Of a DNA stretch of 64,000 nucleotides, positions 15,939 to 24,427 are shown piece after piece. The stretch covers positions 1 to 64,000 of the forward strand of contig JAFVHP010000044.1 in NCBI GenBank assembly GCA_017474455.1. Direction: 5' to 3'. Both the position numbers and the translations under genes were made by a program. The notes under the pieces are model-generated. The model was not told the DNA's origin, did no database searches, and saw nothing but the letters and a program-made list of their open reading frames with translations. The stretch's first letter is position 1. Each line of letters starts with the position of its first letter. The DNA is from Lachnospiraceae bacterium. Its GTDB lineage: Bacteria > Bacillota > Clostridia > Lachnospirales > Lachnospiraceae.

Positions 15939-15969
15939 GGAAAGCCCGGAGAATACTCCCGGGCTTTCC
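15939..15969 (-). terminator. Intercistronic hairpin between binding protein and ATPase genes
   Basis: GGAAAGCCCGG and CCGGGCTTTCC form an 11-bp stem around an 8-base loop, extendable by AT pairs. No T-run follows on the minus strand, so it is likelier an attenuator or 3'-protecting hairpin that keeps the binding-protein transcript in excess over the membrane subunits. Confidence 0.7.
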
Positions 15970-16022
15970 GATATTATCTTAGAACTGTTTAAATGATCTG
16001 TCTGGACTTCTGTGCGCAGTCA

Positions 16023-17273
16023 TCAGAATGCTGTATCCAGAAGTGTGATGCCGTCGATCTGCAGATCGAAGTAGGGAGCTGAACGATACTCGGATTCATG
16101 GAAGTAACCGTCAGCAACAACTTCTGTATCCGGTGTGTACTCAGGATCTGTGTCAACGTCAGCCATGTAGGTCGTCAGCGGTTCGCCTCCGACAGTGATG
16201 GCAGCAGCGTCAAAAACATGGACCGTGCCGGCTTCAAGGGCAGCCTTGGCTTCTTCGATGGCGGCCACAGTGCCTTCAGCGGCAACAGCTTCGTTTACAT
16301 CGGTAAGGACGACGGAACCGGTGGAGATATCGCCGCACCAGTCAGTGTCGATCGCTTCGCCGGCGGCTACGCAGTTGATGATGTACTTATAATACGGAGC
16401 CCAGTCGATGCGTGAAGAAACGATGAAGGTGTTGGGGCAGGCAGCGATCGTGCTTCCGTTATAGGAAACGTCGGGAACGCCGGCAGTCTCGCAGGCGGTA
16501 GGAGCGCCCATGGAATCAGCGTGCTGGCTGATCAGGACACAGCCGTCGTTGATCAGGTTGGTCGCGCCTTCCTTCTCGGCGATCTCGTCATACCATGAAC
16601 CTGTGAATGTAACTTCCATTGTAGCGCTCGGGCAGACAGAACGTGCGCCGAGGAAGAAGGAAGTATAACCGGAAATAACTTCAGCGTATGTGAAAGCGCC
16701 GACATAGCCGATCTTTGCTTCTTCCGCGGTGATCTTGCCGCTTTCGATCATTTCGTTCAGCTTCATGCCTGCAGCGATGCCGGCAAGGTAGCGGCCTTCA
16801 TAGATCGTTGCGAACGCGTTGTGGTAGTTGGCGATGCCTTCGGTATGTGCCTTGGTGCCTGTAGCGTGGCAGAACTGAACTTCCGGGAACTCCTTGGCAG
16901 CCTGGATCATAAAGTCTTCATGGCCGAAGGAATCGGCAAAGACGATGTTGCATCCGGCGTCAGCCATTTCGCAGGCGGCGTCATAGCATTCCTGGCCTTC
17001 GGGAACGTTGGTGCGGATCATGTATTCCACGCCGAGTTCTTCGCAGGCTTCCTTTGCGCCGTTGATGAAGTTGAGGTCATAGGTGGAATTCTCGTCATGC
17101 AGGCAGATAAAGCCGATCTTCACGGAAGACAGGTCAGCCGCGGGTGCCGCTGCTTCTTCTGCCGCTTCCTGTGCAGGTTCCGCGGCTGCAGGTGCGGGAG
17201 CTGCTGTGCTGCATGCGGCGAGAGTGCCGATACATAACACTGAAGCAAGTAAGATACTGAGTACTTTTTTCAT
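16023..17273 (-). CDS. BMP-family ABC transporter substrate-binding lipoprotein
   Basis: Exported nucleoside-binding protein of the Bmp/PnrA/NupN family. The signal peptide ends in the lipobox LAAC (Cys near residue 21) and is followed by an Ala/Pro/Glu-rich linker. The mature domain starts VKIGFICL; other family marks are NIVFADSFGH, NYHNAFATIYEGRYLAG, KIGYVGAF and ISQHADSMG. The length of 416 residues is slightly above typical. GGAGGGG precedes the ATG. It is the first gene of the transporter operon, with its own candidate promoter at 17374-17402 and a hairpin downstream that may raise its expression. Confidence 0.95.
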   Translation of the reverse strand: MKKVLSILLASVLCIGTLAACSTAAPAPAAAEPAQEAAEEAAAPAADLSSVKIGFICLHDENSTYDLNFINGAKEACEELGVEYMIRTNVPEGQECYDAACEMADAGCNIVFADSFGHEDFMIQAAKEFPEVQFCHATGTKAHTEGIANYHNAFATIYEGRYLAGIAAGMKLNEMIESGKITAEEAKIGYVGAFTYAEVISGYTSFFLGARSVCPSATMEVTFTGSWYDEIAEKEGATNLINDGCVLISQHADSMGAPTACETAGVPDVSYNGSTIAACPNTFIVSSRIDWAPYYKYIINCVAAGEAIDTDWCGDISTGSVVLTDVNEAVAAEGTVAAIEEAKAALEAGTVHVFDAAAITVGGEPLTTYMADVDTDPEYTPDTEVVADGYFHESEYRSAPYFDLQIDGITLLDTAF

Positions 17274-17373
17274 TTCCCCTCCATAAATAAATGATTAGAT
17301 ATTATCCGTGTTCCGGCTGCGGTCCGTGATCCCGGCCGCAAAGAAACACTGTTGCAGGATCAATATGAGTCTG

Positions 17374-17402
17374 ATGCTACTCATCCGTGCCCGCTTTGTC
17401 AA
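17374..17402 (-). promoter_or_regulatory. Candidate sigma-A promoter of the nucleoside transporter operon
   Basis: On the minus strand a perfect -35 TTGACA is followed by a 17-bp spacer and TAGCAT as -10 (four of six matches). It sits about 100 bp before the start of the binding-protein gene. The leader in between can pair GTGTT with AACAC around a TGCGG/CCGCA stem. I do not recognise it as a purine riboswitch. Confidence 0.55.
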
Positions 17403-17478
17403 TTATGTTGAAAAAACTTCGTGACTTTTGTCAATTAATGAGGGAAATTCGGGATTTTTTTATGAATAAATCCCCTTG

Positions 17479-18732
17479 TTAGCCGATTTTTTTCCCGGCC
17501 AGGAAACGCGCGCGGATATGCCCGGTCTCTCCCAGGTAGCAGAACCGCTCCACCGTCTGCCCGGGCGTAAGTTTTTCGAATGGACCGGCAAGCCCGTCGA
17601 TCACGAGCGCGTTGAACAGATATCCGGGTTCGAGGCTGCCGACACGGCCGAACAGCGAGCCGCCCTGCTTCGTGCCCATATAGAATGCCTGTGAGAAGGG
17701 GATAGCCCTGTTCTCCCCGGGTTCATAGAACTCTTTCAGCTTGGAAAGCTGTACGGACCGCGAGATCTGGCTGTATATGCCAAGGTTGGCGCCGCCGGCG
17801 ATATCGCTCCCGAGGCCCAGGCTGATACCGCGTTCTGAAAGGGCGGCCGTCCGCATGATGCCGGCTATTACGTTCACGGTCGCGTCGGGGCATTGTACGG
17901 CATAGCCGTTGTATTTCTTTAAGATCCGGATGTCTTCCTCCTCCGGAAAAATGAAATGCGCGCCGATCACCGGCCCGTTATCAAGAAGACCGGCTTTTTC
18001 ATATATTTCGGTATCACAGCTGCAGTCCGGGAAATGCTTCTTTGCCTCCGCGGCCTCCCACAGCGATTCCACCAGGTGCGTCTGAACGCCGACGCCGTAT
18101 TTTGCGCCGAGCTTTCCGAGTCCCGAAAGGAGCTCACCGCTGCAGGTAGGGGCAAACCGGGGTGTAAGGACAGGCTTTGCGGTGCGGTTTGCGCTGTACT
18201 GTTCCAGGAACACCTCTGTTTCCCTGACCGAATCCTCTGCCGTTTCGCAGAGGTATTCCGGGCTGTCGGTATCCATGTTCACCTTGCCGACGTAGGCATA
18301 AAGGCCTTTCTCTTCCATCCGGCTGATCAGGTATCCGGCAGCCTCCCGGTGTATCGTGCCGAATACGGCGGCATGCATCGTGCCGTGCAGGATCATGTCG
18401 TCTATGAAAGCGTCATAGACAGCCCTGGCAAATTCCATGTCCGCGAACCGCGCTTCCAGCGGGAAAGTATATTTATGCAGCCAGTCATACAAAAGCTCAT
18501 CCATTACCAGTCCGCGCTGCGGATACTGCGGCGCATGCACATGGAGATCGGAAAACGCCGGGATGATGACCCCGTCCCCGAGATCCGTCACCGGCGCGCC
18601 GCCTAATTTCTCCGGAATAACGGGATAGATCCCCTCCACTGTACCGTTTTCGACCGCGATATAACTGTCTGTGTGCTCCGCAAGTTCCCTCTCGGAGACG
18701 GAATATACGATATTACCGTGAAACAGCTGCAT
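17479..18732 (-). CDS. guaD: Guanine deaminase (amidohydrolase family)
   Basis: Zn-dependent deamination of guanine to xanthine. The motif DLHVHAPQYPQRG carries the first metal-binding His pair and the family-typical Ala-Pro-Gln. TPRFAPTCS, QTHLVES, GAHFIFPEEED and LGLGSDIAGG give the remaining metal and active-site residues. At 417 residues the length fits GuaD rather than adenine deaminase. It lies 12 bp after the phosphatase gene, probably in one transcript, and just upstream of the nucleoside importer, supporting purine salvage. Assignment to guanine rather than another aminopurine rests on family resemblance. Confidence 0.88.
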   Translation of the reverse strand: MQLFHGNIVYSVSERELAEHTDSYIAVENGTVEGIYPVIPEKLGGAPVTDLGDGVIIPAFSDLHVHAPQYPQRGLVMDELLYDWLHKYTFPLEARFADMEFARAVYDAFIDDMILHGTMHAAVFGTIHREAAGYLISRMEEKGLYAYVGKVNMDTDSPEYLCETAEDSVRETEVFLEQYSANRTAKPVLTPRFAPTCSGELLSGLGKLGAKYGVGVQTHLVESLWEAAEAKKHFPDCSCDTEIYEKAGLLDNGPVIGAHFIFPEEEDIRILKKYNGYAVQCPDATVNVIAGIMRTAALSERGISLGLGSDIAGGANLGIYSQISRSVQLSKLKEFYEPGENRAIPFSQAFYMGTKQGGSLFGRVGSLEPGYLFNALVIDGLAGPFEKLTPGQTVERFCYLGETGHIRARFLAGKKIG

Positions 18733-18744
18733 TCAAATTTCCTC

Positions 18745-20904
18745 TTATGATCGGCTTTCCGACTGATTTCCGAAATAATCCACGCTCAGCATGGTGATGT
18801 CGTCGAACTGTTCGGCTTCCCCGTCAAATTCGTCGAGCGCGCGGCACATATTGTCAATGGTATCCTGCGGGGATGCGTCCGGATCTTTGTTCAGCACCGC
18901 CAGCAGACGGTCCGTCCCGAACATCTGGACATCCGTGTCCACAGCCTCGGGCACGCCGTCCGTGTACAGGAACAGCTTGTCCCCGGGCTCCAGCTTCCAT
19001 TCATAATTCTTATATTTGATATCTTCCATCCCGCCCACGATAAAGCTGTGCGTGTCCTTGATCAGTTCGTACGCGCCGCCGGCCCTCTTCAGGGCAGGAT
19101 ACTCATGTCCGGCGTTGGCAGCAATGAGATTTCCTGTCGACAGTTCCAGTATACCGACCCAGACGGTCACGAACATGCCTCTGTTATTCTGCAGCACGGC
19201 CACATTTGCTTCCGACAGCGCCCGGTCCGGTGTCCTGCCGTTCACTAAGGAAGCTTTGATCATGATCTTGGTCGCCATCATAAGAAGGGCGGCCGGGACA
19301 CCTTTGCCCGAGACATCCGCTATGACCAGTCCCAGGTGGTCCTCGTCGATCAGGAAGAAATCATAAAAGTCCCCGCCGACTTCCCTCGCCGGATGCATAT
19401 AGGCGTAAATATCAAACTCGTTCCTGTCCGGGAAGGCCGGAAAACGGTTCGGGAGCATGGAAGACTGGATATCCGTCGCGATATACATCTCCGTTTCCAT
19501 CCTTTCCCGTTCAGCCGTAATATTCTGCAGATCGCTGATATACGTCTTCATACGCTCTGTCAGCGACTCGAATGAAGCAGCCAGGACCTGTGTTTCATCC
19601 TTGGTGTCCATATCCCAGTGAAAATCGAGGTTATTTCCTTCAACAGCCTGGACTTCCTCTGTCAGTTTCTGGATGGGCTTCACGATCTGCTTCGAAAGCA
19701 GATAGGCGATCAGGACGGCAGCCGCGATTGCTGCCGCAAACGTGATGAGCAGAAGGACGATGGCGGTATTGACCGTATTGTATCCTGCCTGTTTGGCCTG
19801 CTCCTGCATCTCTTCAAGACTGTCCTTAAGTACAATGACAGGCCTCTCCACTTCGGACTGCGGCATCATGATGAAGAATGTCCACCCCACCGTCTTCATG
19901 GGTGCGAAAGCGATATACTGCATCTCACCGTCTACATTCAGAAGGTCGACACCGGTGCCTCCTGCCAGGGCACGCCGGGTCAGTGATGCCAGGTCGGAAT
20001 TCTCGGCACTGCGCAGGTCTACGATCTCCGATATCTTGGAAAAAGCGCCATCTGTGCTCGTTGAGAACAGGATCTGTCCGGACCGGTTGATGATGCAGGC
20101 ATCCCCGTTGATGCCCAGATCGATGCTTTTCACCAGCGTCTCGACATTATCCAGATATATACCGGCTCCGGATACGCCCATCAGTTTGCCGTTACTGTAG
20201 ATCGGCACACCGCAGGTGACGGTAGGGCGACCGGTATGATAGTCCTTGATGACCGGTGACAGATAGGTCTTCCCGGTCGCGACCGCCCCCTGGTACCACG
20301 GTCTTTCCTTTGCGTCCAGCGGCAGGATCTTTCCTTCGTCGTCAAATTTCATGCCGGAGATATAATCGGCCTGCAGAACGATCCCGCTCTCCGTAGCCAC
20401 ATAATTGGAGACCATTTCTTCGACATTCTTGTTGACCGCATACAGCGTATCGCTGATATTTCCGATCAGCAGCATCTCTTTGCGGACCTCAGGATCGTCC
20501 GGATCCGTATCCGGCGCGTAGAGCAGCTGCACGGAAAGCCTCCCGTCATTTCGAACGCTCGGCAGCCTGCCCGGTCTATCAGAATACCTGTCGGCATGCC
20601 CGTAGATATACTCGGCCTCATCGGCCACGATATTGACCGTATCCTCAAAGAACTGGAACATTTTATCGACGATATCCGCCTTATTGCTGGCCAGTTCCAG
20701 AAGCTGGTCCTTTGTGCTTTTGGTCAGTGTATTCAGGGATTTCTCACTGGCTGCTTCATTGGTGGCCTGGTTCGACTCGATGAACAGATTGGAGATATTC
20801 GACATGGCCAGAACTGAAAAGATCCCGACGCCCAGCAGCATAACACCCACGACTGCCACCATCGTGACCTGGATCTTTTTTCTTAAGGAACCTTCCCAGA
20901 ACAT
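18745..20904 (-). CDS. Membrane PP2C/SpoIIE serine phosphatase with Cache and HAMP domains
   Basis: RsbU-type signalling phosphatase. A membrane helix at about 12-36 and another near 385-405 bracket an extracellular double-Cache sensor (typical strings PWYQGAVATGKTYLS and GVSGAGIYLDNVE). A HAMP linker follows (SKQIVKPIQKL), a short coiled coil, and a SpoIIE/PP2C domain with MYIATDIQSSMLP, VGGDFYDF at 509-516, IADVSGKGVPAA and DDITML for metal binding. It should dephosphorylate an anti-sigma-factor antagonist in response to a small extracellular ligand. Such a partner is not encoded nearby. Co-transcription with guanine deaminase raises the possibility that the ligand is a purine or related metabolite. 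Confidence 0.93.
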   Translation of the reverse strand: MFWEGSLRKKIQVTMVAVVGVMLLGVGIFSVLAMSNISNLFIESNQATNEAASEKSLNTLTKSTKDQLLELASNKADIVDKMFQFFEDTVNIVADEAEYIYGHADRYSDRPGRLPSVRNDGRLSVQLLYAPDTDPDDPEVRKEMLLIGNISDTLYAVNKNVEEMVSNYVATESGIVLQADYISGMKFDDEGKILPLDAKERPWYQGAVATGKTYLSPVIKDYHTGRPTVTCGVPIYSNGKLMGVSGAGIYLDNVETLVKSIDLGINGDACIINRSGQILFSTSTDGAFSKISEIVDLRSAENSDLASLTRRALAGGTGVDLLNVDGEMQYIAFAPMKTVGWTFFIMMPQSEVERPVIVLKDSLEEMQEQAKQAGYNTVNTAIVLLLITFAAAIAAAVLIAYLLSKQIVKPIQKLTEEVQAVEGNNLDFHWDMDTKDETQVLAASFESLTERMKTYISDLQNITAERERMETEMYIATDIQSSMLPNRFPAFPDRNEFDIYAYMHPAREVGGDFYDFFLIDEDHLGLVIADVSGKGVPAALLMMATKIMIKASLVNGRTPDRALSEANVAVLQNNRGMFVTVWVGILELSTGNLIAANAGHEYPALKRAGGAYELIKDTHSFIVGGMEDIKYKNYEWKLEPGDKLFLYTDGVPEAVDTDVQMFGTDRLLAVLNKDPDASPQDTIDNMCRALDEFDGEAEQFDDITMLSVDYFGNQSESRS

Positions 20905-20985
20905 TTTACCGATACCTTCCCGTCATACTTAACTGCCGGCGATACACCTTGTCATATTCCAAATATACCGCAAAAACGGTAGCGG

Positions 20986-22278
20986 TTAAACATTTAAATG
21001 CAGTATCTTTTCCGCTCCCGTGCGGTTTCCCCGCTCCAGGTAGGAATGGGGATGGATCATATGGTCGTCTGCCGACGCGTTCAGGGAAGACAGGTAACGG
21101 TCGCAGTACATGATCCCCCTCTGCACCGCGTGAAAGCCGAACCTCCTGCGTATATCGTCCGCCGCCCTGTCCGCGGCCAGAAGCTTCTCCCTCTGCTCCG
21201 GGCTCTGGAAAAGAGAGATCTGCCAGGGGATACTCTCCGGCTTTAAGTCCGCTACGCGTACGCCGATGCTGCGGATCGGCCGGTGCCAGTGGTACACCTC
21301 ATGGAAAAGCTCCATCGCCACGGCCTCGATCTCATGCGAGATATTGGTCGGCACCGCGATCTTTCTCTGCCGCCCGACACTGTACAGTTCGTTGTCCCGC
21401 ACATAGATCTCGATCACCTGGCCGGCAAATCCGTTCTCGCGGCAGCGTTTCGCCACGCTCTCCGAGAGCAGGTAGAGCACCAGTTTCACATCCTCGTCGC
21501 ATGTCAGGTCCCGCGGGGTGGTCGTGCTGTTCCCTATGCTCTTGACGGGCGCCTCCGTATGTTCGGGGCTGACCGGTGTCTCGTCAAGGCCGGCGGCGAA
21601 CGCGTACAGCATCAGCCCCACCTTGCCGAAAATCCTCTGCAGCAGCGCCGGATCCGTCCCGGCCAGTTCCCCGATCGTTGTTATCCCGAGATTGTGCAGC
21701 TTCCGCTGTGTCGACCTCCCCACGTACAGCAGGTCTCCGGCAGGCAGCGGGAACGCTTTCTCCCGGTAGTTCTGCCTGGAGAACTCCGTAATGGCGTCCG
21801 GCTTTTTATAATCGCTGCCGAGCTTTGCGTAGATCTTGTTCCAGGAAACGCCGACGCTGACCGTTATGCCGATCTCCTTTTTGATCCGTCCGCTTATCTC
21901 CTTCGCGATCCGCATCCCGTCGCCCTTCACACTGCAGCTGCCGCTGGTGTCCAGCCAGGCCTCATCCAGCCCGAACGGTTCGATCAGGTCGGTATATTCC
22001 GAATAGATCTCCCTGATCATGCGGGAAAATTTGATGTAAAGATCCATCCTGGGCGGCACGAAAGTGATCTCCGGGCACACCTGTCTGGCCTGCCACAGTG
22101 CCATGCCTGTCTTTACGCCGCGGCGCTTCGCGATATAATTCGCCGTCAGGATGATCCCGTGCCTGGCCTCCGGGTCGCCTCCCACTGCCATCGGTATATC
22201 CCACAGCTTCGGCTGGTGCAGCATCTCGACGGACGCATAATAGCAGTTGCAGTCACTGTGCAGTATCGTTCTGTCCAT
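20986..22278 (-). CDS. dinB: Y-family DNA polymerase (DinB / Pol IV)
   Basis: Error-prone lesion-bypass polymerase. HSDCNCYYASVEM provides the first catalytic Asp and the family steric-gate region, EPFGLDEAWLD the second acidic pair, and SVGVSWNKIYAK the palm motif. The little-finger domain follows, with GNSTTTPRDLTCDEDV. I set the start at ATG 22278, 8 bp after the NUDIX stop, because the sequence before it (to 22368) only mirrors NUDIX codons. It is the last gene of a minus-strand operon headed by a LexA box at 24414, consistent with damage induction. Confidence 0.93.
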   Translation of the reverse strand: MDRTILHSDCNCYYASVEMLHQPKLWDIPMAVGGDPEARHGIILTANYIAKRRGVKTGMALWQARQVCPEITFVPPRMDLYIKFSRMIREIYSEYTDLIEPFGLDEAWLDTSGSCSVKGDGMRIAKEISGRIKKEIGITVSVGVSWNKIYAKLGSDYKKPDAITEFSRQNYREKAFPLPAGDLLYVGRSTQRKLHNLGITTIGELAGTDPALLQRIFGKVGLMLYAFAAGLDETPVSPEHTEAPVKSIGNSTTTPRDLTCDEDVKLVLYLLSESVAKRCRENGFAGQVIEIYVRDNELYSVGRQRKIAVPTNISHEIEAVAMELFHEVYHWHRPIRSIGVRVADLKPESIPWQISLFQSPEQREKLLAADRAADDIRRRFGFHAVQRGIMYCDRYLSSLNASADDHMIHPHSYLERGNRTGAEKILHLNV

Positions 22279-22286
22279 ATCACATA

Positions 22287-22688
22287 TCAGTACAGCTTCA
22301 GCATTTCGACGACAAATCTGTCGGCAGGGAGCCAGCCGACTTCGTCCAGTTCTTCCTTTTTCAGCCATCGAGCCGCCTCGTGCTCTTTCAGCACCGGCTG
22401 TCCTTCACTGATGCGGGCTATATAGCACACCATGCTCAGATGGAATTCCGGATAGTCGTATTCTACTTCGGCAAGCCTCCCGGCAATGCTTATCTCCGTT
22501 TCCAGTTCTTCCCGGATCTCGCGCACGAGCGCTTCCTCCGGCGTTTCCCCGGGTTCGATCTTCCCTCCGGGGAATTCCCAGAAATCCTTCCAGTCCCCGT
22601 AGCCCCGCTGCGTCGCGAAGTATCTGTCCCCGTCGTATATGACGGCCGCTGCCACGCGGACCGTTTTCTTCTGTTCCTGCCTGTCCAT
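22287..22688 (-). CDS. NUDIX hydrolase (MutT-like)
   Basis: Hydrolyses a nucleoside diphosphate linked to another moiety, probably an oxidised or non-canonical (d)NTP. The NUDIX box is complete: GGKIEPGETPEEALVREIREEL fits G-x5-E-x7-R-E-U-x-E-E in the usual spacing. EFPGGK precedes it and WLKKEELDEVGWLPADR closes the fold. About 133 residues, similar to MutT and CTP pyrophosphohydrolase. Its place between a phosphoesterase and dinB under a LexA box fits nucleotide-pool sanitation during DNA damage. ATG 22688 seems likelier than an in-frame GTG at 22703, which directly abuts the ribosome binding site. Confidence 0.92.
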   Translation of the reverse strand: MDRQEQKKTVRVAAAVIYDGDRYFATQRGYGDWKDFWEFPGGKIEPGETPEEALVREIREELETEISIAGRLAEVEYDYPEFHLSMVCYIARISEGQPVLKEHEAARWLKKEELDEVGWLPADRFVVEMLKLY

Positions 22689-22729
22689 TCCGGCTTTTCG
22701 CACTCCTTTTCCGTTCTGTCAGTCTTTTG

Positions 22730-23476
22730 TCAGTCCAGTACCCTGAAAGGCTTCCACCGCAGATAATCGCCCGACACCAGGCTGTACCGCACACCCCGGT
22801 ATTCCCCGTGCACACTGTCATAAAACCGGCTCTCGCCGTGGCAGTGGGCATAGATCACCTGTTCCGCGCCGTATTCCTCCGCCATGTCGGTAAAGCCGCT
22901 GGTCCTTTCCATGATGTTCGTCGGCGGGTAGTGCAGGAACATGATGAACTTCCGGTACCCGTCCCCTTTAGCCAGTTCAAAGGATGTCCGCAGTCTTGCC
23001 AGTTCCCGCTCCACCAGCTTTTTCGCGTGTTCTTCCGCTTCTTCGTCCCATCCCGTGATGCGCCCGCGGCCGTCCAGATAGAACGGGCCTTCAAAGGTAA
23101 AGCCCTTCGTTCCGACCAGGGCATAATCCCTGTAGGACTCATAACTGTCCTGGAGGAACGTCAGCTGCGGCCGGTAAAGCGCATTCAGCTGTGCAGTCTT
23201 CTTTACATCCCAGAACATGTCATGGTTGCCGCGGGTCAGGATCTTCCTGCCCGGCAGGCTGCAGATATACTGCAGGTCCTTTTCGCATTCCTGCAGGTTC
23301 CTGCCCCAGCTGTGGTCTCCGACGAGGACCAGGGTGTCCCCGTCCGTGACCGTCTTTTCACAGTATTTGCGGAATTTCTCCTCATGGTCCTTCCACACGC
23401 GGCCCCGGAGCTGTCCCGGTGCCTTGAGCTGTGACTGATAATGCAGATGAAGATCCCCGATCGCGTATAAGCTCAT
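22730..23476 (-). CDS. Calcineurin-like metallophosphoesterase
   Basis: Dinuclear-metal phosphoesterase with the five expected blocks: GDLHLH, VGDHSWG, TRGNHDMFWD, the late HYPP and YAHCHGES (a variant of the usual GHxH). At 248 residues it belongs to the compact group often called YkuE-like or predicted phosphohydrolases. The substrate is not evident. It sits in the dinB operon between a zinc-ribbon gene (46 bp upstream) and the NUDIX gene. AGGA precedes the ATG. Location hints at nucleotide or nucleic-acid phosphate chemistry, which is inference only. Confidence 0.9.
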   Translation of the reverse strand: MSLYAIGDLHLHYQSQLKAPGQLRGRVWKDHEEKFRKYCEKTVTDGDTLVLVGDHSWGRNLQECEKDLQYICSLPGRKILTRGNHDMFWDVKKTAQLNALYRPQLTFLQDSYESYRDYALVGTKGFTFEGPFYLDGRGRITGWDEEAEEHAKKLVERELARLRTSFELAKGDGYRKFIMFLHYPPTNIMERTSGFTDMAEEYGAEQVIYAHCHGESRFYDSVHGEYRGVRYSLVSGDYLRWKPFRVLD

Positions 23477-23522
23477 GCTTTATATCCTGTTTTCCGGCGC
23501 GGGTCCTGCGGCAAAGGTCCTT

Positions 23523-23720
23523 TTATGCGGCCCCGGAGCTGCCCGGCCGCATCCGTTCCTGCTGTGCCAGCTCCTGATCGATCATGTCCTGGTACATCAG
23601 GAATTCGGTCCGCTCGGCCGCAGAGGCATAGCGGATGTTCTGACTGCCGCAGTCCGGGCAGGCTGTCACCTCGCCGTAACGTGAAAAATTGAATTTACAT
23701 GCATTACAATGATATATCAT
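23523..23720 (-). CDS. Small zinc-ribbon protein (FmdB-like)
   Basis: A 65-residue protein. CNACKFNF and CPDCGSQNI form a C-x2-C ... C-x2-C zinc ribbon in the first 30 residues. A charged helical tail with EFLMYQDMIDQELAQQE follows. Such ribbons act as small regulatory or nucleic-acid-binding proteins; the specific role is unknown. GAGGAG precedes the ATG. It is in the middle of the LexA-headed operon. Confidence 0.85.
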   Translation of the reverse strand: MIYHCNACKFNFSRYGEVTACPDCGSQNIRYASAAERTEFLMYQDMIDQELAQQERMRPGSSGAA

Positions 23721-23740
23721 ATCACTCCTCTCCTATGCCG

Positions 23741-24073
23741 TCAGTCGTCCGTCTTCCTGGTGACGAACCAGAGGCCGTTCATCTCATAGAACAGCTGTAT
23801 CTCCTGTCCGCGGACCGTACAGAAGTAGCAGATGCCGGCGCCGCCGGCCTTCCGGCTGGCCAGCCTCTGCACGTCCCGTACCCTGTCGATCTCATAGGTC
23901 CGGCCGTCCTCCCAGGTCAGCGACAGCGGGACCAGTTCCCCGTCCCTGGTAAAGCGCGCCGTCACGTCCACATAAGCCTTGTACGGGTTGTCCGCCGTCA
24001 CCTCAGGCATCTTTTCATATAAAGTGACCGGGCCGGTGACCGTGATCTCCCGGTGATAGTCGTATACACCCAT
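23741..24073 (-). CDS. Conserved hypothetical protein, 110 residues
   Basis: No recognised domain. The sequence looks like a compact beta-rich fold with alternating strands (ITVTGPVTLYE, YKAYVDVTARF, VPLSLTWEDGRTYEI) and ends with GLWFVTRKTDD. The pattern W-x-D-G-R-x-Y-x-I-D, then YFCTVRGQEIQLFYE, is reminiscent of small plasmid- or operon-borne strand-rich proteins but I cannot name the family. A strong GGAGGAAGG precedes the ATG. It lies 15 bp after a 41-residue membrane peptide gene in the SOS-like operon. Confidence 0.8.
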   Translation of the reverse strand: MGVYDYHREITVTGPVTLYEKMPEVTADNPYKAYVDVTARFTRDGELVPLSLTWEDGRTYEIDRVRDVQRLASRKAGGAGICYFCTVRGQEIQLFYEMNGLWFVTRKTDD

Positions 24074-24088
24074 ATCCTTCCTCCGGCT

Positions 24089-24214
24089 TTACATGGCCGT
24101 GATCCCGTGCATAAGGAGCAGGGCCAGGCCAAGCAGGACTGCCAGGCCGCAGGCCGCGTACCGGGGCCACGCCCTGCGCGCTGCGCTTTCCCTCATCCCT
24201 GCCGCCGTCCTCAT
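24089..24214 (-). CDS. 41-residue single-pass membrane peptide in the dinB operon
   Basis: Short gene with GGAGG seven bases before its ATG. The N-terminal half is strongly basic (several Arg, ending RRAWPRY), then a hydrophobic helix AACGLAVLLGLALLLM and a short outer tail. The start overlaps the stop of the 38-residue gene upstream in an ATGA arrangement, so translation is coupled. By size and placement after a LexA box it recalls SOS membrane peptides such as SidA and TisB, which share no reliable sequence with it. That comparison is inference; no function is assigned. Confidence 0.7.
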   Translation of the reverse strand: MRTAAGMRESAARRAWPRYAACGLAVLLGLALLLMHGITAM

Positions 24215-24327
24215 GCCGCTTCCTCCGTATCCGTCATATAATCGGCATACTCCTCTTCACTGGCAAAAAGGATGTACCTGCCGTCGATCAGTCCCATGTA
24301 TCCGCTTGCCGTATTGTATCCTTTCAT
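24211..24327 (-). CDS. 38-residue small protein, first gene of the dinB operon
   Basis: A perfect AAAGGAGGT lies before the ATG, the strongest ribosome binding site in the window. The product starts MKGYNTASGYMGLIDGRY, then ILFASEEEYADYM and an acidic end. It has no signal peptide or membrane segment and may be a small beta-hairpin plus helix. It ends in an ATGA overlap with the membrane-peptide gene. I recognise no named family. Being the leader gene behind a LexA box suggests an early SOS product. Confidence 0.72.
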   Translation of the reverse strand: MKGYNTASGYMGLIDGRYILFASEEEYADYMTDTEEAA

Positions 24328-24413
24328 GATCTTCGTACCTCCTTTTCCGTTCCGCTTCGGCCGTCTTCCGTGCCGTCCGCGGTCTTCCTTATGTATCCTG
24401 GGCTAAGGATACC

Positions 24414-24427
24414 GGAACATGTGTCCC
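24414..24427 (-). promoter_or_regulatory. LexA (DinR) box upstream of the dinB operon
   Basis: The minus strand reads GGGACACATGTTCC; the Bacillota LexA consensus CGAACRNRYGTTYC is matched at 12 of 14 positions, with one half-site (GAAC on the plus strand) perfect. It lies about 87 bp before the first small gene. A TATCCT that could serve as -10 lies directly after it. The divergent WYL regulator gene starts 144 bp to the other side and could also be affected. Confidence 0.65.

Noticed and set aside
17281..17373. Purine riboswitch in the leader of the nucleoside transporter
   Set aside because: The leader can fold, but I cannot find the conserved purine-aptamer loops; the function of the transporter alone is not evidence.
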